This document shows positions 8,498 through 15,796 of a stretch of DNA of 64,000 nt, piece after piece. This stretch comes from Microbacterium sp. BH-3-3-3. Lineage in GTDB: Bacteria; Actinomycetota; Actinomycetes; Actinomycetales; Microbacteriaceae. The stretch spans positions 1,178,001 through 1,242,000 of the forward strand of contig NZ_CP017674.1 of assembly GCF_001792815.1 (NCBI RefSeq). The letters run 5' to 3'. How positions within the stretch are numbered: position 1 is the first letter of the stretch; each line of letters opens with the position of its first letter. Below the pieces are notes generated by a model, which was given only the letters and a program-made list of their open reading frames with translations, was not told the origin of the DNA and did not search any database. Both the position numbers and the translations under genes were made by a program.

Positions 8498-8581
8498 ATT
8501 TACCACCCTGTGGCATCCACGGCTACAGGCCGAAGTGATGCGAGTGGTAAATGGCGGGAACTCGGTGCCCGGATTTACCAC
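8498..8581 (-). promoter_or_regulatory. three copies of ATTTACCAC/GTGGTAAAT in the AAA gene promoter gap
   Basis: Exact 9-mers occur at 8498-8506 and 8573-8581 (ATTTACCAC on +) and at 8544-8552 (GTGGTAAAT on +). The latter two form a perfect 9-bp inverted pair with a 20-bp spacer. The copy nearest the gene overlaps its ribosome-binding region. They are likely operators, possibly for the HTH of the adjacent ATPase. Confidence 0.6.
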
Positions 8582-8594
8582 GTCGTGTCGCTTC

Positions 8595-8930
8595 TCAGGA
8601 GTCGATCTGATCCTGCTTATTCCACAGGGCGCGGACGGTGAACGTAGCCTCGCTTGTCGCTTTCGTCACCAGCGGGATGCTCGTCTCGCCACCAAGGGAG
8701 ATGCCGAAGGTGAGCTCGAGCTCATCGGGGGATGCCGCGGTGACACCGTCCCGCATGGCCATCATGACGTCATTGCACAGTTTGGCGACGGTCTCACCGA
8801 CCTCCCGGACGTGATGAGCCGTTGTGGAGGCGAACTCACTGACGCCCCGCAGGGGTGACTCGGCCGGGCGTGTCACTTCGATGGTGAACAGCGTGCGACC
8901 GTTCTCATCCTGGATGAGATGCTCAGACAT
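8595..8930 (-). CDS. Trypco1-domain (CU044_2847-like) small protein
   Basis: A 111-residue protein resembling the CU044_2847/trypsin-co-occurring domain 1 family. It has an N-terminal beta segment (GRTLFTIEVTR), a helix with VGETVAKLCNDVMMAM, then the family-typical PDELELTFGISLGGETSIP and EATFTVRALW strands. Start ATG 8930 is preceded by AGGAGGATCCC. Family members sit beside trypsin-like or other peptidases in predicted conflict systems and are thought to be adaptors linking effector to sensor. Here it is the first gene of the AAA-subtilase cassette, 98 bp ahead of the ATPase. The family call rests on recall of the pattern, not a search. Confidence 0.65.
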   Translation of the reverse strand: MSEHLIQDENGRTLFTIEVTRPAESPLRGVSEFASTTAHHVREVGETVAKLCNDVMMAMRDGVTAASPDELELTFGISLGGETSIPLVTKATSEATFTVRALWNKQDQIDS

Positions 8931-8999
8931 GGGATCCTCCTCGAACGACCGTAGCGGCTGGACAACGTCGCGCGCGGATCGCGCGCACGTCTGAGCATC
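8918..8999. repeat. 11-bp inverted repeat around the Trypco1 start
   Basis: GATGCTCAGAC at 8918-8928 (next to the start codon) and GTCTGAGCATC at 8989-8999 are perfect inverted copies about 60 bp apart. They enclose the promoter region of the cassette. Confidence 0.5.
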
Positions 9000-9011
9000 C
9001 CGGTTCCGGCA

Positions 9012-9560
9012 CTAGGGAGTGTCTGACATGTTTTCGTCCAAGGCGAGGGTCGCGTGAACGAGGATTGCGGCGCGGTAAACGATGGCGTGCTTGTCGTATC
9101 GGGTCGCGAGTCCTCGCCATCGCTTGCTGTAGCAGAACCGTCACTCGATTACGTTCCGGTTCCGGTCGTCGTCGGTGTCGAGTTCGACGGGTCGGCCGCC
9201 TCGTGAGCCGCGGCGTTTGCGGTGGCCTTGCTGGTCTCGTGGTTCCGGGACGACGGCCTTGATCCCGCGACCACGCAAATGCGCCCGGATCGCGAGAGAC
9301 GAGTAGGCCTTGTCACCTCGGATCGCATCCGGTCGGGTGCGAAGTCGCCCGCTCGGCAGCGTCTCGCGTAACTGTTCCAGCAGCAGCACGAGTATCGGTG
9401 AATTGCCGGCCGGACCAGGCGTGATGACGCCCACCAGCGTGGCCGAGGAGGCCGCTGATCGCTGCGCCTTTCGAAGGAGTCGAAACCTCCTTGCCGCGCC
9501 CGCGGTTCAGCTCCATCAGGTGTGTTGCGCTTCGCTGGGCCAAGTTGCGAGCTCAGCCGA
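9012..9560 (-). pseudogene. decayed IS5-family transposase
   Basis: Read on the minus strand, the C-terminal half of an IS5-type DDE transposase is recognisable: RPDAIRGDKAYSSLAIRAHL, then RGIKAVVPEP, then RKRRGSRGGRPVELD, then RNVIE, and after an in-frame TGA, SKRWRGLATRYDKHA. The upstream part lies in another frame, with a shift near 9430. The N-terminal half is missing or unrecognisable. At least one nonsense change and one frameshift make it non-functional. Confidence 0.8.
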
Positions 9561-9616
9561 GACCCCCGCACATCAAGCCCCCGCCGCCGACGACCGATCA
9601 TATGTCAGACGTGTGC
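9015..9616. mobile_element. remnant insertion sequence (IS5 family)
   Basis: The transposase remnant is flanked by short inverted ends: GTCTGACAT at 9021-9029 and ATGTCAGAC at 9602-9610. At about 600 bp it is shorter than a complete IS5-group element, consistent with internal deletion. It marks the right edge of the accessory island, just before the nitrate genes. Confidence 0.65.
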
Positions 9617-9821
9617 CATGAGCTCCACCACGTCGCTCTGACTGACCCCATGTAACGCCCACGTAAACTCCCCCTCTCCCACCCTCTCCGCCCGGGTGAG
9701 CCAACCGTTACCTCCCCGCCCCCAGCGGCGCGGTCCCGGGAAACCCCTCCTCCCTACGCTGACGGCACGCCCCACCCATGCGGGGCGCTGCACCTCCCCG
9801 CATCGTCCACCGGAGGACCCC

Positions 9822-11216
9822 GTGACCGTCACCGACCCGCGCCCCGAAGCGGCCACCGCGCCGCCCGCAACGCCCGAGGCAGCAGCACAAGAACTCACGC
9901 ACCGCCCCGGCCGCTGGATCGACAACTGGAACCCCGAGAACCCCGAGCAGTGGAACAGCGTCGGCAAGGCCATCGCCGCCCGCAACCTGCGGTGGTCGAT
10001 CTTCGCCGAGTTCCTGGGCTTCGTGGTCTGGCAGCTGTGGTCGGTCGTGGTCGTCTCTCTCCCGGCGGCGGGCTTCCAGCTGTCGACGGGTGAGATCTTC
10101 TGGCTCATCTCGATGCCGAGCCTGGTGGGCGCGACGCTGCGCATCCCCTACACGTTCATGGTTCCGCGCTTCGGCGGTCGCAATTGGACGATCGTCTCGG
10201 CCGCCCTGCTGCTCATCCCCAGCATCGGCCTGGCCATCGCGGTGTCGAACCCCGCAACTCCGTTCGGCGTGCTTCTGCTCATCGCCGCCCTCGCCGGCTT
10301 CGGCGGCGGCAACTTTGCCAGCTCGATGTCGAACATCACGTTCTTCTACCCGGCCGCGCAGAAGGGGTACGCTCTCGGACTCAACGCCGCGGGCGGCAAC
10401 CTCGGCGCCTCGGTCGCGCAGTTCGTCGTGCCGATCGTCATCACCATCGGCGCCGCGGCCACCCTCAATCTCCCCCTCGCGGGCCTCATCTGGGTGCCGC
10501 TCATCGTCGTGGCGATGGTCGGTGCGTACTTCCGCATGGACAACCTCAGCGCCGCGAAGGCCGACGTCGCGGCATCGCTCGCCGCCCTGAAAGAGCCGCA
10601 CCTCTGGATCCTCGCGACCCTCTACATCGGCACCTTCGGCTCGTTCATCGGCTTCACGGGTGTCTTCCCGAAGCTCCTCGCCGACACCTTCCCCGACTTC
10701 AAGGGCATCGCGATCGGCACGGCCACCGTCACCCTCGCCTTCCTCGGTGCCCTGGTCGGCTCCCTCGCCCGCCCCTACGGCGGCAAGCTGGCCGACCGCT
10801 TCGGCGGAACCGTCATCACGATCGGCGCCTTCACGGTGATGGGTCTCGGCATCCTGAGTGTGATCCTCACCCTGCCGATGCAGAACTTCGCCGTGTTCCT
10901 GCTCTGCTTCCTGGTGCTGTTCGCCGCCGCCGGCATGGGCAACGGCTCGACGTACCGCATGATCCCGACGATCTTCGCCCTGCGCTCGAACAACGGCATC
11001 GGCGCTCAGCGCAAGGCCGCGGCGGCCCTCGGCCTCATCTCGGCGATCGGCGCGTACGGCGGCTTCTTCATCCCGCAGCTGCTCGGCTTCTCGAAGACGA
11101 CGTTCGGCTCGTACACCCCGGCCCTCGGCTGGTTCGTCGGCGCCTACGTGGTCTTCCTCGCCCTCACCGCCGGCGTCTACCTGCGCATGTCGAAGCGCTC
11201 CGGCGTGCGGATCTGA
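9822..11216 (+). CDS. narK: nitrate/nitrite MFS transporter (NarK/NasA type)
   Basis: A 464-residue major-facilitator protein with about 12 membrane segments. The nitrate-porter glycine-rich signatures are present: ALAGFGGGNFASSMSNITFF in the first half and LFAAAGMGNGSTYRMIP in the second, plus ALGLNAAGGNLG. It imports nitrate, or exchanges nitrate for nitrite, at the cell membrane. GTG 9822 was chosen because CGGAGGA lies 4 nt upstream and the N-terminus becomes a short soluble tail; longer frames upstream have low-quality sequence. The reductase gene begins 6 nt after its stop, so the two are co-transcribed. Confidence 0.92.
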   Translation: MTVTDPRPEAATAPPATPEAAAQELTHRPGRWIDNWNPENPEQWNSVGKAIAARNLRWSIFAEFLGFVVWQLWSVVVVSLPAAGFQLSTGEIFWLISMPSLVGATLRIPYTFMVPRFGGRNWTIVSAALLLIPSIGLAIAVSNPATPFGVLLLIAALAGFGGGNFASSMSNITFFYPAAQKGYALGLNAAGGNLGASVAQFVVPIVITIGAAATLNLPLAGLIWVPLIVVAMVGAYFRMDNLSAAKADVAASLAALKEPHLWILATLYIGTFGSFIGFTGVFPKLLADTFPDFKGIAIGTATVTLAFLGALVGSLARPYGGKLADRFGGTVITIGAFTVMGLGILSVILTLPMQNFAVFLLCFLVLFAAAGMGNGSTYRMIPTIFALRSNNGIGAQRKAAAALGLISAIGAYGGFFIPQLLGFSKTTFGSYTPALGWFVGAYVVFLALTAGVYLRMSKRSGVRI

Positions 11217-11222
11217 CAGCCC

Positions 11223-13409
11223 ATGAGCTCCGCCGACACCCACTGCCCCTACTGCGCGCTGCAATGCGCGATGACCGTGCGCCACGACGGCACCACCACG
11301 GTCACCGGCCGCGACTTCCCCACCAACCGGGGAGGACTCTGCGCCAAGGGCTGGACGTCGGCGGAGCTCCTGGCATCCCCGCACAGACTCCGGATGCCAC
11401 TGACCCGGCGCTCCGACGGCACCCTCGCCGAGACCACCTGGGACGAGGCTCTGGATGCCGTCGCGGCGGCGTTCCGAGAGACGAAAGCGAACCACGGCGC
11501 CGACGCCAACGCCATCTTCGGCGGCGGCGGACTCACCAACGAGAAGGCGTACCAGCTGGGCAAGTTCGCCCGCGTCGCCCTCGGCACCTCGCGCATCGAC
11601 TACAACGGCCGCTTCTGCATGTCGTCGGCGGCCGCCGCCGCCAATCGAGCGTTCGGCATGGACCGCGGCCTTCCGTTCCCGGTGACCGACCTCGACGACG
11701 CCGAGACGATCCTGCTGCTCGGCTCCAACGTCGCCGCGACCATGCCGCCGTTCCTCGCGCACCTCGCCGGAGCCCGCGCCGCCGGCGGCCTCATCGTCGT
11801 CGACCCGCGCCGCTCAGCCACGGCGCGCCTCACCGAAGACGGCGCCGGCACCCACCTGCAGGCCGCCCCCGGTACCGACCTTCCGCTCCTCCTCGGCCTC
11901 ACCCACATCGCCCTCGCCGAGGGGCTCGCCGACCGGGCCTATATAGAGGAGCGCACGTCGGGGTTCGACACGGTCCGACGCAGCGTCGCGCAGTGGTGGC
12001 CGGAGCGGACTTCTGCGACGACCGGCGTCCCGGTCGCCGACCTGAGAGCGACCGCCCGCCGCCTCGCCGCGGGACGCGCGTACATCCTCACCGGACGCGG
12101 CGTCGAACAGCACGTCGACGGCACCGCCACCGCGACCGCCGCGATCAACCTCGCCCTCGTGCTCGGCCTCGTCGGCCGCGAGGGCTCGGGCTACGGCACC
12201 CTCACCGGCCAGGGCAACGGCCAGGGCGGACGCGAGCACGGCCAGAAGGCCGACCAACTGCCCGGCTACCGCTCCATCCGCGACCCCGAAGCCCGCCGGC
12301 ACGTCGCCGGGGTCTGGGGCGTCGATCCCGACACGCTTCCGGATGCCGGAATCCCTGCCACCGCGCTGCTCGCAGAGCTCGGCGGTCCGGTGAAGACGCT
12401 GCTGGTCGCGGGCTCCAACGTCGTCGTCTCGGCCCCCGACGTCGAGGCCGTTCGCGCGAACCTCACCGCCCTCGACACCCTGATCGTCTGCGACTTCTTC
12501 CTCTCCGAGACCGCGGAGCTCGCCGACATCGTGCTGCCCGTGCTGCAGTGGGCCGAGGAGGAGGGCACGATGACCTCTCTCGAGGGCCGGGTCATCCGCC
12601 GTCGCCAGGCGCTGCCCGGGCCCGACGGCGCCCGCAGCGAGCTGTGGATCATGTCCGAGATCGCGCGGCGCCTGGGCGCGGCATCCACTTGGTCGACCGA
12701 TCCGGCCGAGGTGTTCGACGAACTCGCCCGCGCCTCGGAGGGCGGTATCGCCGACTACTCGGGCCTCTCGCACGCGCTGCTCGACACCGGCGTCGAGGCG
12801 TACTGGCCGTACCGCTCCGAGAGCACCCCGCGACCCTTCACCGAACGCTTCGCCCACGCCGACGGCCGCGCGCGCCTCGTGCCGGTGTCCGCTACTCCCC
12901 CGGCGCCCACCGACCGCGGAGGCGAGCTGACCCTCGTCACCGGCCGCTACCTGCAGCAATACCAGTCGGGCACGCAGACCCGACGCGTCGCCGAGCTGAA
13001 CGGCGCCCGCCCCGAGGCGCGGCTCGAAATCCATCCGGCGACGGCTTCCCGCCTCGGCATCCGCGAGAATGCGCTCGTCGCCGTGTCGAACGAGCGCGGC
13101 ACCGTGCGGGCGCGGGCGACGGTCACCACCGACATCCGCCACGACACGGTCTTCCTGCCGTTCCACTACGCGGGAGACGAGTGCGCCAACCGCCTCACCG
13201 AGGCCATCGTCGACCCGACCTCGGCCATGCCCGAGTTCAAACGCACGCGGGTGCGGGTGGCTCCGGATGCCGCCGCCCCCGGCGCCCCCACCACGACCGG
13301 TGCCCTGACGACCGACGCCCGGGCCGTTTCGCCCCACGTCATCGAGCGCCCCGGCGTTCTGGTGGCGGGCCACTCCGATCACCGCCCCCAGGAGGAGATG
13401 CATGTCTGA
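11223..13409 (+). CDS. assimilatory nitrate reductase, molybdopterin catalytic subunit
   Basis: A 728-residue molybdopterin oxidoreductase. The N-terminal [4Fe-4S] motif is complete (Cys8, Cys11, Cys15, Cys40 in CPYCALQC...GLCAKG). Typical Mo-bis-MGD domains follow (YNGRFCMSSAAAA, GQGNGQGGREHGQKADQLPG) and a C-terminal molybdopterin dinucleotide-binding domain (GRYLQQYQSGTQTRR). The length and lack of a signal peptide fit cytoplasmic NasA/NasC-type enzymes rather than periplasmic NapA. The C-terminal BFD [2Fe-2S] domain seen in some NasA proteins is absent; it is carried instead by the next gene, which overlaps this one by 8 nt. Reaction: nitrate to nitrite. Confidence 0.92.
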   Translation: MSSADTHCPYCALQCAMTVRHDGTTTVTGRDFPTNRGGLCAKGWTSAELLASPHRLRMPLTRRSDGTLAETTWDEALDAVAAAFRETKANHGADANAIFGGGGLTNEKAYQLGKFARVALGTSRIDYNGRFCMSSAAAAANRAFGMDRGLPFPVTDLDDAETILLLGSNVAATMPPFLAHLAGARAAGGLIVVDPRRSATARLTEDGAGTHLQAAPGTDLPLLLGLTHIALAEGLADRAYIEERTSGFDTVRRSVAQWWPERTSATTGVPVADLRATARRLAAGRAYILTGRGVEQHVDGTATATAAINLALVLGLVGREGSGYGTLTGQGNGQGGREHGQKADQLPGYRSIRDPEARRHVAGVWGVDPDTLPDAGIPATALLAELGGPVKTLLVAGSNVVVSAPDVEAVRANLTALDTLIVCDFFLSETAELADIVLPVLQWAEEEGTMTSLEGRVIRRRQALPGPDGARSELWIMSEIARRLGAASTWSTDPAEVFDELARASEGGIADYSGLSHALLDTGVEAYWPYRSESTPRPFTERFAHADGRARLVPVSATPPAPTDRGGELTLVTGRYLQQYQSGTQTRRVAELNGARPEARLEIHPATASRLGIRENALVAVSNERGTVRARATVTTDIRHDTVFLPFHYAGDECANRLTEAIVDPTSAMPEFKRTRVRVAPDAAAPGAPTTTGALTTDARAVSPHVIERPGVLVAGHSDHRPQEEMHV

Positions 13410-14973
13410 GCGCGTGGTGCTGGTGGGCTATGGTCCCGTGGGGGCGCGACTGATCGACGGGCTGCTCCCCGCCGTGCGCGCGGGGCGCATCGACCTCACC
13501 GTCGTCGGGGCCGAGACCCACGACGTGTACAACCGCGTGCTGCTCGCCGAGTACGCCGTGGGCCGCGCCGACCGCGCGGGCCTCGACATGGACGACCGCC
13601 GCGTCGCCGAAGACGCGGGCGTGCGCTTCGCGCTCGGCGCGACGGTGGTCGGCATTGACCGTGATCGGCGGGTGGTGCGCCTGCACGATGGCATCCGGAT
13701 CGACTACGACCGACTCGTGCTCGCCACCGGTGCCCGCGCCAACGTCCCGACACTGGCCGGCCTGGAGCGGGCTCGGCGCGACCGGTCGGCCCGACCCGGG
13801 GCGCCCGACGACCTCGACCGGGGCGGGGCGCCGCTCCCCCGCGGCGTCGTCGCGCTGCGCGATCTCGCCGACGCCGAACTCGTGCGCGCGGCCGTCTCGG
13901 CCGGGCAGCGGATCGTCGTGCTGGGCGCCGGCGTGCTGGGGATGGAACTCGCCCTGGCCGCCGCCGAAGCGGGCGCCGAGGTCATCGTCGCGTACCACTC
14001 GGCCGCCCCCATGAACCGCACGCTCGACGAGAACGGCGGGCGCGTGCTGGCCGCCGCCGCGCACGCGGCGGGCGTCGAGATGGTGCACCACGCCCGTGCC
14101 GAGAGCATCGTGCAGCGCTACGACGACCACGGCCACGCCTGGTTCGACGGCCTGGCCTGCGCCGACGGCAAGGTGCTCGCCGGCGATCTGCTCGTGCTGT
14201 CGTGCGGGGTCGGTGCGCGGACCGAGTTGGCATCGCTCAGCGGCCTCGCCACCTCGGCGGGCGTGCTCGTCGACGGCTCGTCGCGTTCGTGGACCGACCC
14301 GGCCGTGTACGCGATCGGCGACTGCGCGCACGTCGCCGATCCGGCCGCCGCCGACACCGACGGGCGGGTGCCGGGCGGGCCGACCGGACTCATCGGCCCG
14401 GGCTGGCGCCAGGCCGACCGCCTCGCAGCGCTGCTGTCGTCGGGCGTCTCGTCGCCCGCGGTCGCCGAGCGTCCGGGAGTCGTCATGCTCAAGGCCGAGG
14501 GCATCGACGTCGTCGCCGGCGGCGAGGTCGACGCCGACCCCTTCGTGCCCGTGCACGCGTCCGGATGCCATGGCCCCCAGGTCACCCTCTGGGCCGACCC
14601 CGCGCGCGGGGCCTACGTGAAGCTCGTCACCGTCGAAGGCGTGCTCACCGGGTTCGTCGCGGTCGGGATGCCGCGCACCGGTGCCGAGCTCACGTTGCTG
14701 TTCGAGCGGGGCTCGGAGCTGCCCGCCGACCGCTCCTCCCTGCTGCGGCTGGATGCACCCGACGTCGGCATGGCCGTCGTCGCCGACCCCTTCGCAGCCG
14801 ACGCGACCGTCTGCTGGTGCAACGGAGTGAGCGCGGGAGCCATCCGCGACGCCGTTTCGGCCGGGGAGCCGACGGTGGCGTGCGTGAAGGCCTCGACCCG
14901 CGCCGGCACCGGCTGCGGCGGCTGCGTCGGTCGAATCACCGAGCTGATCGCGCGCGAGGCGGTGCCGGCGTAG
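13402..14973 (+). CDS. NirB-like FAD oxidoreductase with [2Fe-2S] BFD domain (nitrate reductase electron donor)
   Basis: A 523-residue protein. The N-terminal pyridine-nucleotide-disulphide oxidoreductase fold has RVVLVGYGPVGARLIDGL and a second nucleotide site RIVVLGAGVLGMELALAAAE. The FAD site is VYAIGDCAHV. The C-terminus carries a BFD-like [2Fe-2S] domain, VCWCNGVSAGAIRDAV...GTGCGGCVG. It resembles the N-terminal part of NirB but lacks the sirohaem reductase half, so it is best read as the NAD(P)H-oxidising subunit passing electrons to the nitrate reductase encoded just upstream. No nitrite reductase is seen in this window. Confidence 0.88.
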   Translation: MSERVVLVGYGPVGARLIDGLLPAVRAGRIDLTVVGAETHDVYNRVLLAEYAVGRADRAGLDMDDRRVAEDAGVRFALGATVVGIDRDRRVVRLHDGIRIDYDRLVLATGARANVPTLAGLERARRDRSARPGAPDDLDRGGAPLPRGVVALRDLADAELVRAAVSAGQRIVVLGAGVLGMELALAAAEAGAEVIVAYHSAAPMNRTLDENGGRVLAAAAHAAGVEMVHHARAESIVQRYDDHGHAWFDGLACADGKVLAGDLLVLSCGVGARTELASLSGLATSAGVLVDGSSRSWTDPAVYAIGDCAHVADPAAADTDGRVPGGPTGLIGPGWRQADRLAALLSSGVSSPAVAERPGVVMLKAEGIDVVAGGEVDADPFVPVHASGCHGPQVTLWADPARGAYVKLVTVEGVLTGFVAVGMPRTGAELTLLFERGSELPADRSSLLRLDAPDVGMAVVADPFAADATVCWCNGVSAGAIRDAVSAGEPTVACVKASTRAGTGCGGCVGRITELIAREAVPA

Positions 14974-15082
14974 TGCGCCCGCCGCCCCGGCATCCCGCCA
15001 CTCCACGCCCTCTCGCGCACGAAGAGATCGCCCGGAGCGCCCGCGACGTCTGCGCGTAACGCAGCCGCACTACCCTTCACTC

Positions 15083-15715
15083 ATGCCTCCGCTCGAGAAC
15101 CTCGTGGCCTTCGTCGCCGCGTCGGTCGTCATCATCGTCATCCCCGGCCCGAGCGTGTTGTTCGTCATCGGCCGCTCCATCGCCCTGGGTCGCCGGGCGG
15201 GCGTGCTGAGCGTCGTCGGCAACGCCCTCGGCACGGTGCCCGCGGTGCTCGCGGTGTCGTTCGGGGTCGGCGCGATCGTGGCGTCGTCGGTGGTCGCCTT
15301 CACGGTGCTCAAGGTCGTCGGGGCGATCTATCTCGTGTGGCTCGGCATCCAGGCCATCCGTCACCGCCGCGACCACGTCGCCGGGGCGTCCCGCGCCCCC
15401 GCCTCGTCGTGGATGCTGCTGCGCCAGGGCTTCGTCGTGGGGATCACGAACCCCAAGACCATCGCCTTCTTCGTCGCCGTGCTGCCGCAGTTCGTCGCCC
15501 CGCAGGCCGGTGCCGTGTGGCTGCAGCTGCTGCTGCTCGGCCTGGTCTTCCAGGTGCTCGCGCTCACGTGCGACAGCGCCTGGGCCCTGGCCGCCGGCAC
15601 CGCCCGCGCATGGTTCGCCCGCTCACCGCAACGCATCTCGACGCTCTCGGCGACGGGTGGCGTCATGATGATCGGCCTGGGCGGCGCCCTCGCCTTCACC
15701 GGCGCGAAGAGCTGA
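15083..15715 (+). CDS. LysE/RhtB-family amino-acid exporter
   Basis: A 210-residue protein with the LysE pattern: N-terminal VIIVIPGPSVLFVIGRSIALG, then VVGAIYLVWLGIQAIR, and the conserved GFVVGITNPKTIAFFVAVLPQFV. About six membrane segments are expected. Family members export amino acids or derivatives by proton antiport. The substrate cannot be told from sequence. ATG 15083 lies 110 bp after the nitrate operon, so it is probably a separate unit. The downstream flavoprotein is convergent. Confidence 0.88.
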   Translation: MPPLENLVAFVAASVVIIVIPGPSVLFVIGRSIALGRRAGVLSVVGNALGTVPAVLAVSFGVGAIVASSVVAFTVLKVVGAIYLVWLGIQAIRHRRDHVAGASRAPASSWMLLRQGFVVGITNPKTIAFFVAVLPQFVAPQAGAVWLQLLLLGLVFQVLALTCDSAWALAAGTARAWFARSPQRISTLSATGGVMMIGLGGALAFTGAKS

Positions 15716-15796
15716 GGCGCCGCACTCCTCCTGCGTGGGCACCGGCGAGGCCGCGGTGTCTCGCGTGCAGCGCCGGTGTGCGCGGCGCGCGCGACC

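Noticed and set aside
9141..9434. Functional small protein from the 97-residue minus ORF
   Set aside because: Its sequence is an internal piece of an IS5-type transposase cut by a frameshift and a stop codon.
9708..11762. 684-residue minus frame over narK
   Set aside because: Glu/Arg/Gly-rich antisense shadow without a fold signature.
10184..13453. 1089-residue open frame on the + strand
   Set aside because: Arg/His/Pro-rich shadow of the narK and nitrate reductase genes; no domain, and the real frames carry clear motifs.
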